Assembly: GCF_003634045.1 (NCBI RefSeq)
Contig: NZ_RBIM01000006.1
Location: forward strand, 245,168 to 309,167
Reading direction: 5' to 3'
DNA: 64,000 nucleotides
From: Maricaulis maris
GTDB taxonomy: Bacteria > Pseudomonadota > Alphaproteobacteria > Caulobacterales > Maricaulaceae
Shown one piece after another: positions 50,829 to 59,894 of the stretch; position 1 is the stretch's first letter, and every line of letters begins with the position of its first letter. The position numbers and the translations under genes were made by a program. The notes beneath the pieces were generated by a model. That model did not search any database and was not told the DNA's origin. It saw nothing but the letters and a program-made list of their open reading frames with translations.

Positions 50829-52631
50829 ATGGCCTTGCCAGACCAACCCCAGCCAGAACTCCCCAAACGACCGCTCAAGCTTTGCGTGTTGAAATTCGGC
50901 AGCTCCGTCCTGTTCACGCCGGACGACTATGCCCGCGCTGCGCACGAGATTTACCGGCATGTCCGCGCCGGCGAGAAAGTGGTCGCTGTCGTCTCCGCCC
51001 TTGATGGCGAGACCGATGCCCTGTTCGGCGTCGGCAATGATGTCGGCCAAGGCTGTTCCGACGCCCTTCTGGCCCGCCTGGTCCGCTGCGGTGAGTTGAA
51101 GTCGGCGGCCCTCATGGGATTGGCACTCGAACGCTCCGGCATCCCCTCGGCCGTGCTTGATCCGCATGAGATGGGGCTGCGCGCCGAAGGCGAAGCCCTC
51201 GATGCCAATCTGACCGGGCTGGACGCCGGGCGTGTGCTGGCGCGCTTTGGTGCCGTAGACGTCATCGTCGCACCGGGCTTCTTTGGCGATGGTGCGGACG
51301 GGCCGGTCACCCTGGGTCGGGGCGGCACGGATCTGACCGCGGTCGAGTTCGCCCACTGGCTGGGCGCCGACCGGGTGCGTCTGATCAAGGATGTCGACGG
51401 GGTCTATACCGATGATCCGGCCAAGGTCGCCAATGCCAAACGGCTCGATCAGCTGGACTATGACGAAGCCGCCAAGGTCAGCCGCGGCCTCGTACAGGAC
51501 AAGGCAATCACCCGCGCCAAGGAGCAAAGCGTGGTGATCGAAGTCGCCGCCCTGGGGCGCCCCTACGCCACACGCATCGCCGCTGTCGAAAAGCGCGCCG
51601 GCGGCGGCGTGGCGGCCAAACCGTTGAAGGTTGCGGTATTGGGACATGGCGCTGTCGGCGCCGGCGTTTGCGCCCATCTCCTCGCCCATCCGGGCCGTTT
51701 CTCGCTCAACCCGGTCCTGGTCCGTGATCCGGATCAACACCGTGTCGGCGCGCCCGTCGCCTTGCAATTCACAGCCGATCCCGCCGAGGCGTTGGCCGGT
51801 GATCCCGATATCGTGGTCGAGACGATTGGTGGCACCGGCCTCGCACGCTCGCTCTCGCAAAGCGTGCTGCGCGAGGGCGCGCATCTGGTGACGGCCAACA
51901 AGGCCGTCATGGCGCTGGATTTCGACCGCCTGCACCAACTCGCACAGGAAAACGGCCGCTCGCTGCGCTATTCTGCGACCATTGGCGGCGGCGTGCCGAT
52001 CCTCGAAATTGTCGACCTGCTGGCCGCTGAAGACACGCTGCTCTCGGTCGAAGGCGTGCTCAACGGCACCTGTAATTTCGTGCTCGGACAGCTCGGACTT
52101 GGCGTACCACTGGCCGAAGCCGTCGCCGAAGCCCAACGGCTGGGATTTGCCGAGGCGGATCCCAGCGCCGATATCGACGGCTACGACGCCGCCGACAAGC
52201 TTGCCATCCTGGTGCGCCATGCCTTTGGCGTCGCGCTCCACCCCGATCAGATCAGCCGAGAGAGTCTGAGTGATTTGTCCGCCGACCGCATCGCCGCTGT
52301 CAACGAGCAAGGCCTCGTCTTCAAACAGGTCGCCCGCTGCGCCACCACCCATGATGGCCGCGTGGAAGCCAAGGTCGAGATCCAGGCGCTGGCGCCGGAC
52401 CACCCGCTCGCCGGTCTGGTCAATGAAGGCAATGGCGCCCTGCTCAACCTGCCCGGCGGCCAACTCGGCGTGTTCGGCAAGGGCGCCGGCCGCTGGCCGA
52501 CGGCGGAAGCCGTCTTCGCCGATATCATGGATATCCAGCGCGACACCGTCCTGCCCGCCAAGGCGGCATCGCACATGCCCGAGAATCCGCTTAGCCATAT
52601 CCGTCGAATGTCCACGAGGACGGTGGCATGA
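50829..52631 (+). CDS. thrA: Bifunctional aspartokinase-homoserine dehydrogenase without ACT domains
   Basis: The 600-residue fusion catalyses the first and third steps from aspartate to homoserine. The kinase part (residues about 17-265) has LKFGSSVL, VVAVVSALDGETDALF and GRGGTDLTAVEFAHWLGADR then IKDVDGVYTDDP. The dehydrogenase begins near residue 270 with LKVAVLGHGAVGAGV (NAD(P)-binding), followed by VTANKAVMA, GGGVPILEIVDLL, LNGTCNFVL and EADPSADIDGYDAADKLAIL (catalytic Lys/Asp region). Enterobacterial ThrA has about 820 residues, with ACT domains between the two halves that bind threonine. Here the halves abut and no ACT module is visible at the C-terminus either. The stop overlaps thrB (ATGA). 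Control is likely through the leader upstream. Confidence 0.93.
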   Translation: MALPDQPQPELPKRPLKLCVLKFGSSVLFTPDDYARAAHEIYRHVRAGEKVVAVVSALDGETDALFGVGNDVGQGCSDALLARLVRCGELKSAALMGLALERSGIPSAVLDPHEMGLRAEGEALDANLTGLDAGRVLARFGAVDVIVAPGFFGDGADGPVTLGRGGTDLTAVEFAHWLGADRVRLIKDVDGVYTDDPAKVANAKRLDQLDYDEAAKVSRGLVQDKAITRAKEQSVVIEVAALGRPYATRIAAVEKRAGGGVAAKPLKVAVLGHGAVGAGVCAHLLAHPGRFSLNPVLVRDPDQHRVGAPVALQFTADPAEALAGDPDIVVETIGGTGLARSLSQSVLREGAHLVTANKAVMALDFDRLHQLAQENGRSLRYSATIGGGVPILEIVDLLAAEDTLLSVEGVLNGTCNFVLGQLGLGVPLAEAVAEAQRLGFAEADPSADIDGYDAADKLAILVRHAFGVALHPDQISRESLSDLSADRIAAVNEQGLVFKQVARCATTHDGRVEAKVEIQALAPDHPLAGLVNEGNGALLNLPGGQLGVFGKGAGRWPTAEAVFADIMDIQRDTVLPAKAASHMPENPLSHIRRMSTRTVA

Positions 52632-53572
52632 GCCAAAAACCAAAGCTGGCGCGCGCAAGCGCACCGGCCAGTATCGGAAATGTCGGTGTCGGGTTTGACG
52701 TGCTCGGCCTCGCCTTCGACGCCGTGCGCGACACCGTCACGGTGCGCCGCGACAAGCAAGCCGGCGTCCGCCTGGGCCATGTGTCCGGCTTGGTCGAACA
52801 CCTGCCCGAAGCGGTGTCCGACAATTGCGCCCTGGCAGCAGCGAACGCCGTCCTGCAAAAAGCCGGAGCGCCCTGCGGCATCACGGTCGACATTCACAAG
52901 GGCGTACCGTTGAGCGCCGGCATGGGCGGGTCCGCCGCTTCGGCGGTGGCCGCCGCCGGCGCCGTGAATGCCCTGCTCGGCTCGCCCTTCAGCCTGTCCG
53001 ACCTCCTGCCGCTGGCAATGGAAGGCGAGAAAGTCTCCGCCGATCCGCCGCCCTGGGACAATGTCATGGCCGCCCTGATGGGCGGGCTGGTCGTCGCGGG
53101 CCGCCTTGATCCGCCGCTGATCCGCCGCCTACCGCTGCCCGCCGGGGTCGCCTGCATCCTGTTCCATCCGGATCGCAAGGTGGAAACCCAGCGCGCCCGC
53201 GAACTGTTGGCGCCGCAGATCGGCAAGGACATCGCGGTCGAGCATGCCCGCAATATCGCCAGTTTCGTCGCTGGCTGCGCGATCAATGATCTTGACCTGG
53301 TTCGCGCCGGACTGACGGACATTTTCATCGAGCCACAACGCCTGCCACTCCTGCCCGAACTGGCCGCCGTGCAAGCTGCCGCGATCGAGGCCGGTGCGCT
53401 CGGCTGCTCCTTCTCCGGCTCCGGTCCGTCCGTCTTCGCCTGGGCGCTGGAGGCGGACCTGCCGGCCGTCGAGACGGCGATGGCGGCTGCTTTCAGGACC
53501 GCCGATTGCGACGCCAATGCCTATGACGCGCCGATCGACTCGGCCGGCCTGCGTGTGGAGTCCGTGGAATGA
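52628..53572 (+). CDS. thrB: Homoserine kinase (GHMP family)
   Basis: The 314-residue protein phosphorylates homoserine with ATP. ARASAPASIGNVGVGFDVLG is the N-terminal GHMP motif 1. The ATP-binding glycine/serine loop is GVPLSAGMGGSAASAVAAAG near residues 96-115. The third motif is LGCSFSGSGPSVFAWA. It is coupled on both sides by four-base ATGA overlaps with thrA and thrC, an unusually tight version of the thrABC order of enterobacteria. It is distinct from the ThrH/fructosamine-kinase-like homoserine kinases used by many alphaproteobacteria. Confidence 0.95.
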   Translation: MSQKPKLARASAPASIGNVGVGFDVLGLAFDAVRDTVTVRRDKQAGVRLGHVSGLVEHLPEAVSDNCALAAANAVLQKAGAPCGITVDIHKGVPLSAGMGGSAASAVAAAGAVNALLGSPFSLSDLLPLAMEGEKVSADPPPWDNVMAALMGGLVVAGRLDPPLIRRLPLPAGVACILFHPDRKVETQRARELLAPQIGKDIAVEHARNIASFVAGCAINDLDLVRAGLTDIFIEPQRLPLLPELAAVQAAAIEAGALGCSFSGSGPSVFAWALEADLPAVETAMAAAFRTADCDANAYDAPIDSAGLRVESVE

Positions 53573-54861
53573 AATACCGTTCGACCCGGGGACAAGCACC
53601 AATCGTGGATGCCGGCCAAGCGCTACGCGCCGGGGTGGCGCCCGATGGCGGTCTCTACATGCCGCAAAGCCTGCCGCATTTCTCGCCAGCCGATTTTTCC
53701 GACACGCCGGACCTGGCTTCACTGGCCGGACGCCTGCTCAGCCCCTTCTTCACCGACAGCGAACTCGACGGCGCTGTTCCTGGTATCTGCGCCGACGCGT
53801 TCGATTTCCCGGTGCCGCGAGTGCGCATTGGGACTGACGACACGGCCCCCGATTGCCTGGAACTCTTTCACGGCCCGACCGGCGCATTCAAGGATTTCGG
53901 GGCCCGCTTCCTGTTTCGCGCCTTCGGCGCTCTCGGTCAAAACACCGATGCGCCGGCCACCGTTCTGGTCGCCACATCAGGCGATACCGGCGGCGCTGTC
54001 GGTTGCGCCGCTGAAGGCGTTACCGGCACGCGCGCCATCATCCTGTTTCCGGCCGGGCGCATCTCTCCCTTTCAGGAGCACCAGCTATGCTGCTGGAAGG
54101 CCCCGGTCGAGGCGGCCCGGGTCAGTGCGGATTTTGATGCCTGCCAAGCGCTGGTGAAATCAGCCTTCGCCGACACCGCGCTCGCCGCCCGGCACAATCT
54201 GACCTCCGCCAATTCGATCAGCATCGGCCGCTTCCTGCCGCAGATGAGTTACTGGGCGCGCGCTGCCCTCGACACATTTGCCGAGACCGGAACCGCGCCC
54301 GGCCTCATCATCCCGACCGGTAATCTGGGCAATGCCTTCGCCGCCATCCTGGCGCGCGCCTGCGGTCTGCCGATCGGACCGATCATCCTCGCCACCAATG
54401 CCAACGCCACGCTGGCGGACTGGTTTGCAGGCGGGGATTATGCCGGCCGCGCTTCGATCGCGACCCTGGCCAATGCCATGGATGTCGGCGCACCGAGCAA
54501 TTTCGAACGCCTCAGCGACATGCCGGCCGGTCAGGTCGCGCGGGTCGAACAGGTTGAGGACAATGATATTCGCCACCGGATCCGGACCATCCATGACCAG
54601 ACCGGCTATGTCGCCTGCCCGCACACGGCGACAGCGCTGGAAGCCTGGCACCGACTGGATGATGTCGACCGCGCAGCCCGCCATTGGCTAATTGGCGCCA
54701 CGGCCCACCCGGCCAAGTTTGCGGACACCGTCGAACCCCTGATCGGCCAATCGATCAAATTGCCCCCGATGCTGAAAGCCGCGCTGAACCGCCCGGTGCG
54801 GTCTCATGATCTCCGGAATGAGCTCGGCGAACTCGCCCGCCTTCTCGAGGAGCCAGCCTAA
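53569..54861 (+). CDS. thrC: Threonine synthase
   Basis: The 430-residue PLP enzyme converts phosphohomoserine to threonine. The N-terminus MKYRSTRGQAPIVDAGQALR and APDGGLYMPQSLP is typical of the enterobacterial type. The PLP lysine lies in ELFHGPTGAFKDFGARFLF, and VLVATSGDTGGAVGCAAEG binds the phosphate. TSANSISIGRFLPQMSYW and IPTGNLGNAFAAILARA follow. It completes the operon. Its TAA stop overlaps the TAG stop of the convergent DUF6445 gene, so no terminator fits between them. Confidence 0.96.
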   Translation: MKYRSTRGQAPIVDAGQALRAGVAPDGGLYMPQSLPHFSPADFSDTPDLASLAGRLLSPFFTDSELDGAVPGICADAFDFPVPRVRIGTDDTAPDCLELFHGPTGAFKDFGARFLFRAFGALGQNTDAPATVLVATSGDTGGAVGCAAEGVTGTRAIILFPAGRISPFQEHQLCCWKAPVEAARVSADFDACQALVKSAFADTALAARHNLTSANSISIGRFLPQMSYWARAALDTFAETGTAPGLIIPTGNLGNAFAAILARACGLPIGPIILATNANATLADWFAGGDYAGRASIATLANAMDVGAPSNFERLSDMPAGQVARVEQVEDNDIRHRIRTIHDQTGYVACPHTATALEAWHRLDDVDRAARHWLIGATAHPAKFADTVEPLIGQSIKLPPMLKAALNRPVRSHDLRNELGELARLLEEPA

Positions 54862-55472
54862 CCCACCTCGGTATTTTCGAAAAAGAGCGGCAGGATGAGA
54901 CGGCCGTTTTCCGGCGTATCGCCAAATGAGACGCCGGCATCATGCCACATATATCCCCGAAACAGGACGATACGATTATAGCGCATCGGGGCGATCATGG
55001 TTTCTTCCCACTTGGACCGATCCTGCTGGTCCGCCGCCAGAATGCTTCGTACGGCGTCATCAGCATTTTTGAATCCCTTGGCTTCCGCTTCGCCCGGGAA
55101 AACCGGCGCCCGGTCCCAACCGGTCGCGCGGTGGCGAAAAAAATGCGTGCCGCCGACACAATGCTCCGGCCGGGTCAGGAAAATCATCGCCGACCAGTGA
55201 TTGAAGTCTATGTGCACGCTGGCCCTGCTGCCATCACCGTCAAGCGCCAGACGTGGCACCGCGTGCGAAGACTGCGGCGCCGGTGCAACTCGCTCGTGAA
55301 CGATCTGCCCGACCAATTGCTCGATGCCATCAAGATTGAGGGCCGTCGCCGCATTGCGCCCGGGGTACGACGCCCGTTCCGGGCGCGGCGGATACGCCAA
55401 CGACAATGCAGCCTGCCGAACCCGTTCCGGCTCGGGAAGAAAGTCGTCAATAATGATATGCGTCATGTGCAT
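54858..55472 (-). CDS. DUF6445-family protein (2OG-Fe(II)-oxygenase-like)
   Basis: The 204-residue protein starts MHMTHIIIDDFLPEPERVRQ. A possible iron site is formed by His/Asp in SVHIDFNHWSAMIFL and His in FRGYMWHDAGVSF, separated as in double-stranded beta-helix dioxygenases, with NGRLILPLFF following. DUF6445 proteins are short 2OG-oxygenase-like proteins of alphaproteobacteria; their substrates are unknown. The ATG at 55466 is an alternative start; 55472 has GAGGG 11 bases away. It is convergent with thrC. Confidence 0.75.
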   Translation of the reverse strand: MHMTHIIIDDFLPEPERVRQAALSLAYPPRPERASYPGRNAATALNLDGIEQLVGQIVHERVAPAPQSSHAVPRLALDGDGSRASVHIDFNHWSAMIFLTRPEHCVGGTHFFRHRATGWDRAPVFPGEAEAKGFKNADDAVRSILAADQQDRSKWEETMIAPMRYNRIVLFRGYMWHDAGVSFGDTPENGRLILPLFFENTEVG

Positions 55473-55842
55473 GCGCGAACGGCCCTCACAGCAATCATAT
55501 CCGTGATGCCAAATCCTGCGCCACCGGTCTACTCCTCGCCACGCACCCAACACATAGCTGGCCTCGCCACCCATCTGGCAGGCCGTTACCCCCTGCAAGC
55601 CGGGCTTCAGACACTTCGCGGCGCGACGCCCATCACACAAAACACGCTTTGATTGATTTCCTTAACGGAACCAAGCTCGTTGTTTTTTCTGGAAATTTTC
55701 AATACCAACTCACAATATTCGGTTGTAACAGGCAACACGATTCAGAATTAATTAGCCCTCATACTATATGAGACTACCTTACATTGAGCCGAAACAGCAC
55801 AATGAGAGCACAAAGAAGCTTAACCGCCCGGAGGAAACGCGC
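55473..55842. other. Divergent intergenic region, AT-rich core
   Basis: About 370 bases between the DUF6445 and TadE-like genes. The part from about 55650 to 55770 is clearly AT-rich (gttttttctggaaattttc; attcagaattaattag) against a GC-rich background, as expected for promoters or regulator binding. TTGTAA with AATTAA 17 bases later is a possible promoter toward tadE. No gene is supported here. Confidence 0.4.
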
Positions 55843-56316
55843 ATGACTGCCCGTTTGTCTGATCGGCGGCACAAGAGCCATATTGTCGTACTTCGCTCTT
55901 GCGTCCGCACCCTTGCCCGCTTCCGCGGCACCTCCGGTGCGAGCGCGGTGGAATTCGCCATCCTCTCGCCACTGGCCATCCTGATCCTGTTCGGGATCAT
56001 CGCCTACGGGCTGGTATTCTCGACCCATCTGAGCCTGCAGCACCTGATCGCCGAGACCGGGCGCGCGACGATACCCGGCCTTGCCAGCCAGGAACGCCAA
56101 CAGCTCGCGCGCAACCATTTTGACGCCAAGCTCGACGCCTACCCGCTACTCAACCCCGCCGACGCGGAACTTCGCATCAACGATGACGGCCAGTTCACCG
56201 AAGTCCTGATCACCTATTCGGTCGAGTCGCACCCCGCCTACGTTTTCGAGGGCCTGCTGCCGCTGCCGGCAAGCCCATACATCTATCGTCAGGTCATTCG
56301 GAACGGGGGCAGTTGA
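55843..56316 (+). CDS. TadE-like pseudopilin/pilus assembly protein
   Basis: The 157-residue protein has a basic N-terminus (MTARLSDRRHKSHIVVLRSC) and the TadE signature GASAVEFAILSPLAILILFG with the conserved Glu after the processing-site Gly/Ala. A periplasmic domain without clear motifs follows. TadE proteins are minor pseudopilins of the Flp/Tad pilus. GGAGGAAAC precedes ATG 55843. It is followed one base later by the TadG-like gene. The ATPase, platform and secretin genes of a Tad system are not in the window. Confidence 0.88.
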   Translation: MTARLSDRRHKSHIVVLRSCVRTLARFRGTSGASAVEFAILSPLAILILFGIIAYGLVFSTHLSLQHLIAETGRATIPGLASQERQQLARNHFDAKLDAYPLLNPADAELRINDDGQFTEVLITYSVESHPAYVFEGLLPLPASPYIYRQVIRNGGS

Positions 56317-56317
56317 G

Positions 56318-57754
56318 ATGCGCCACTTCTTCCACGACGAGCGCGGCTCCATCGTTCCGATGTACGCCCTGACGCTGGGCGTGATCGCGATCCTGATGGC
56401 CTCCATTCTTGACCACGGCCTGCGCTATCTCGAAGACCGCAAAATGCAGGCACTGGCCGACCTCATTGCCCTCATGGCCGTACGTGACCAGGACTACTCG
56501 ACCGAATTCGCCCGACAGGTCATCGCCGACCAGGGCCTGAATGCCGCGCGCTACCAGCCGATCCTCACGACCGGCCGCTACACGCCAGACCCGGACCTCG
56601 CCCCGCAGGACCGATTCCATCCCGCCACGTCTCGCATCAATGCCGTGCGTGTTGACTTGCATGCCCGGCTCATCAACGAAGACGGTGAGACACGGATTTC
56701 ACGTCTGTTGGCCGAGGCCGCCGCGGCGCGTCGTGATACCGCATCCTTCGCCATCGGTTCCCGGCTCGCCCGCGTCGAAGGCGGCGTTACCGGTGATCTG
56801 CTCGCGGCACTGATCGGCTATGACGGGCGGATCGACGCGATGGATTATGAAGCACTGGCCGATGTCCGCATCGACAGCCTGTCATTCCTCAACCTGGTCG
56901 CCGCCGAAACCCGCTTGCGAGCCCTGACCTACGAACAATTGCTGGCGACAGACATTCCACCCGGCGCCGTCCTGAGTGCAATCCGCCAATTGAGCGGCGA
57001 CGACGGGCCGTCCATTCTCGACCGGCTCGCGGGACGCGCCTTGCAAAACCTGCCGCCCATCCGCCTCGGGGATTTGTTCTCCGCCGAGGCCATCACCCGC
57101 ATGCCCTATCTGGAGGGTCCTCTGGGCACTGAAATGTCGGCCTTGGACCTGATCGAGGCCACCGCCTACGCCGCCAATTCAGAGCATCAGCTCGCCCTGG
57201 ATCTTGATGCCGGCCTGGCCGCGCTCTCGCTCGCGATCGGAGAACGACCGCAGTCGCCGCCAATGGGAGCGGCGAGCTATCCCGGCGCCGTTGCCGAAAC
57301 CCGTCAACTCCATCTTCTGACGCAAACCCGGCTCGGCCTGGCCGACGTCGATGTCCGGCTCGAGGCGGCCCAAGCCAACGCCGAACTCACCCGTCTTTCC
57401 TGTCGCTCGAATGGTCGCATTGATGCCCGTTTCGACGTTGAAACCCGCCCGGCCCGGCTGGTCGTCGAGAGCCGCACGTCAAGACGACCATTGCTGAGTG
57501 TCGATCTGGGATCAGGACGTCGTCAGCATGTGCGCATGAACCAGACCCATATTGCCAACGGGACACCCGCTACCGCCAGTTCAGGGGTCGGCGTCAACGC
57601 CTCGCCCCTTGGCCTGTCCTTGCGGAGCGATGGCCTGCTTGGCGGACTGGTCGAACAGTTTACCAGCTTGACCGAAGAATTGGGCCTGCACCTGGCCGAA
57701 GCCGACCTTTTCCTGCGCGGTGCCAGCTGCGGTCACCCCTTCCTGATCGAATAG
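56318..57754 (+). CDS. TadG-like pilus assembly protein
   Basis: The 478-residue protein begins MRHFFHDERGSIVPMYALTL followed by GVIAILMASILDHGLRYLED and 'RKMQALADLIAL'. This is the TadG/DUF2134 N-terminal pattern of 'G......a......g...D..r.......lQ.aaDaaaL'. The large exported part is helical and then beta-rich, with no vWA motif recognised; many TadG proteins have one. It shares an operon with the TadE-like gene (one-base gap). A role in pilus or surface attachment is likely but depends on Tad machinery elsewhere. Confidence 0.82.
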   Translation: MRHFFHDERGSIVPMYALTLGVIAILMASILDHGLRYLEDRKMQALADLIALMAVRDQDYSTEFARQVIADQGLNAARYQPILTTGRYTPDPDLAPQDRFHPATSRINAVRVDLHARLINEDGETRISRLLAEAAAARRDTASFAIGSRLARVEGGVTGDLLAALIGYDGRIDAMDYEALADVRIDSLSFLNLVAAETRLRALTYEQLLATDIPPGAVLSAIRQLSGDDGPSILDRLAGRALQNLPPIRLGDLFSAEAITRMPYLEGPLGTEMSALDLIEATAYAANSEHQLALDLDAGLAALSLAIGERPQSPPMGAASYPGAVAETRQLHLLTQTRLGLADVDVRLEAAQANAELTRLSCRSNGRIDARFDVETRPARLVVESRTSRRPLLSVDLGSGRRQHVRMNQTHIANGTPATASSGVGVNASPLGLSLRSDGLLGGLVEQFTSLTEELGLHLAEADLFLRGASCGHPFLIE

Positions 57755-57941
57755 GACGGCCCGATGAGGCGGGCAGCCTGGTCAGGGCACCACCCGCAAG
57801 CAGCATCGGGCGGCGCGGGTTCCCCAGTGGATTTCAGGACGATATGGCGCTGTAATAGACTCGGCCATCCCCCGTTCAGGGGAGCGGGTCGGCCGTCGCT
57901 GCGGGTTATGATCAAGCGATCAGACAGGCAGCGAGGACAGG

Positions 57942-59894
57942 GTGGCCAGCGATCGCGCGACGGGGACAGATGCAAAGCCAAATGCCATGAAAACCGGGCC
58001 TGTCCTGACCGCGCCGGCCATGCGCCTCATGCTGATCGCCATCATCAGCCTGACGGCCCTGGCTGCGGTGTTGTGGCTGGCCATCCGACCGGTCGCGCCC
58101 GGCAGCGATATCCGGCCACTCTTTGCTCAGCCCGCCAAGCTCTGGCCGCAACTGATTGTCGGCTTCGGCGCCGCCATTCTGTCAGGATGGGTCTGGGCCT
58201 TGCGACCGCGGGACCTGGCGACGCGCCTGTTCGCACTGTCGGGCCTCGCCACACTGACCTTCACATTTGCCGCAGCCGCGCTCGACGTGCACGCCAGCGG
58301 TCTCGCTGATGCCAGCTTCCGCATGGTGTTGATGCTCAATGCGAGCGGCGCATCGGCTTTCGGCATCATCTTCATCGCCCTCTTCCTGGTCTATCCCGGT
58401 CATCTCAAACACGGGCGCATCCTGGCGGCGATCATCGGCGTCATCTTCGGCCTTTGGACCCTGCTTGCCCTGTCCGGACATCTCGCCGGCCACCTGGCGA
58501 GCGTCCATCTCATCACGACCCTGGAAATGGTCGGGATCATGCTCGCTGTCGCGGCGCAATACATTGCCGCGCGACATGACCCGACGGCCCGAGCCATCAC
58601 GGTCTGGTTCGGTCTTGCCGTCCTGTTCGGCGCAGGTGGCTTTATCGTTCTCAATGCGGTGCCCAATACATTCGGATACCCGCCCCTCCTGACAGCCGAA
58701 TACGCTTTTTGCTTTTTCGGCCTGATCTATATCGGGGTGGCGGCGGGCCTGCGCCGCTACCGCTTGTTTGAACTGGGTGAATGGGCGTTTCGCATCCTGT
58801 TTTACGCCGCCGGCACAGCTGTTCTGGTGGCTTTGGACGCGGCGCTCATTTTCCTGTTTCCGATCGGGCCGGGATCGGCCTTCGGCCTGTCCTTGCTGTT
58901 TATCGCCTTCGCCTATCTGCCGCTCCGTGATGGCCTGGCCCGGCGCTTCATGCCGCGCAGCCGGTTGCGCGAAGACGAGTTGTTCGGCGCCGTCGTGGCC
59001 GTGGCGCTGGAAGCATCGCGCCGTCGCCGGGCGGAACGCTGGGCCCAGCTCGTCACCGAAACCTTCAACCCGCTGGAAACAACCCTCGACCCGGCGCCGG
59101 TGGATGCGCCCGAGATCGCCGAAGAGGGATTGACCCTCCGACTGCCGGCCATGACCGGGATCCCGCCACTCATCCTGCGCTATCCATGGGCAGGGCGCGG
59201 CCTGTTCGGGCCAGCGCAGCGCGACCTCGCCCGTCGCCTGATCGACCTGATGGCGCACGCCGAGGCGAGCCGTGACGCCTATGATCGCGGCGTCGCCGAG
59301 GAGCGTGGCCGCATCGCTCGCGACATGCACGACAATATCGGTGCCCAATTGCTCGGCGCCCTGCACTCGGCTGATCGAGAGCGCAAGGACCTGATGATCC
59401 GCGAGACGCTGACCGACCTGCGCGACATCATCAACAATGCGTCCACGCCCGGTCTTGATCTGGATGAAACACTGGCCGATCTGCGAGTCGAAACCGCTGA
59501 CCGGCTCGGCGCTGTCGGCATCACGCTCGATTGGGAGATGGATATCGGCGCGACGCCCAGCCTGTCGACCGGGGGCACGCACGCCCTGCGCTCGGTTATC
59601 CGGGAAGCCGTCAGCAACACGATCAAGCATTCCGGCGCCAAGACGATGCGGGTCCGCGCCACCCGCGAGGGCGATGTCGCCCGCGTTGTGATGACCGATG
59701 ACGGGCGCGGCCTGCCAGCGGTCCGGACCGGTCGCGGCCACGGTCTGGCCAATATGCAAAGCCGCTCACAGAGCCTGAAGGGCGAACTGACCCTGGATGG
59801 CGGCACCGGCGGCACGCAGATTTGCCTGCGCTTCCCGCTCGCGCCCGTGACGTCAAACCCGCCGGTTCCATCCTGCGAGGAGGCTCACGGATGA
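57942..59894 (+). CDS. Membrane sensor histidine kinase, NarL/HisKA_3 type
   Basis: The 650-residue protein has about eight hydrophobic helices in the first 320 residues (MLIAIISLTALAAVLWLAIR; MVGIMLAVAAQYIAA; TAVLVALDAALIFLF), similar in layout to ComP-like sensors. The HisKA_3 motif EERGRIARDMHDNIGAQLLG has the phospho-His near residue 462. The ATPase domain has VIREAVSNTIKHSGAKTMRV (N box), VVMTDDGRGLPAV (G1) and GRGHGLANMQSRSQSLKGEL (G2). GTG 57942 has GAGGA nearby; ATG 57987 is a shorter alternative. The stop overlaps the response regulator start (ATGA), so the two form a pair. The signal is unknown; the 187-base gap after the TadG-like gene carries no clear site. Confidence 0.93.
   Translation: MASDRATGTDAKPNAMKTGPVLTAPAMRLMLIAIISLTALAAVLWLAIRPVAPGSDIRPLFAQPAKLWPQLIVGFGAAILSGWVWALRPRDLATRLFALSGLATLTFTFAAAALDVHASGLADASFRMVLMLNASGASAFGIIFIALFLVYPGHLKHGRILAAIIGVIFGLWTLLALSGHLAGHLASVHLITTLEMVGIMLAVAAQYIAARHDPTARAITVWFGLAVLFGAGGFIVLNAVPNTFGYPPLLTAEYAFCFFGLIYIGVAAGLRRYRLFELGEWAFRILFYAAGTAVLVALDAALIFLFPIGPGSAFGLSLLFIAFAYLPLRDGLARRFMPRSRLREDELFGAVVAVALEASRRRRAERWAQLVTETFNPLETTLDPAPVDAPEIAEEGLTLRLPAMTGIPPLILRYPWAGRGLFGPAQRDLARRLIDLMAHAEASRDAYDRGVAEERGRIARDMHDNIGAQLLGALHSADRERKDLMIRETLTDLRDIINNASTPGLDLDETLADLRVETADRLGAVGITLDWEMDIGATPSLSTGGTHALRSVIREAVSNTIKHSGAKTMRVRATREGDVARVVMTDDGRGLPAVRTGRGHGLANMQSRSQSLKGELTLDGGTGGTQICLRFPLAPVTSNPPVPSCEEAHG

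Noticed and set aside
50781..52664. Minus-strand open frame of 627 codons
   Set aside because: Antisense to thrA, no domain, and it would cover the attenuator end.
54858..54861. Overlapping stops of thrC and the convergent gene as a special signal
   Set aside because: Four-base CTAA overlaps of convergent stops arise readily by chance; no hairpin accompanies it.
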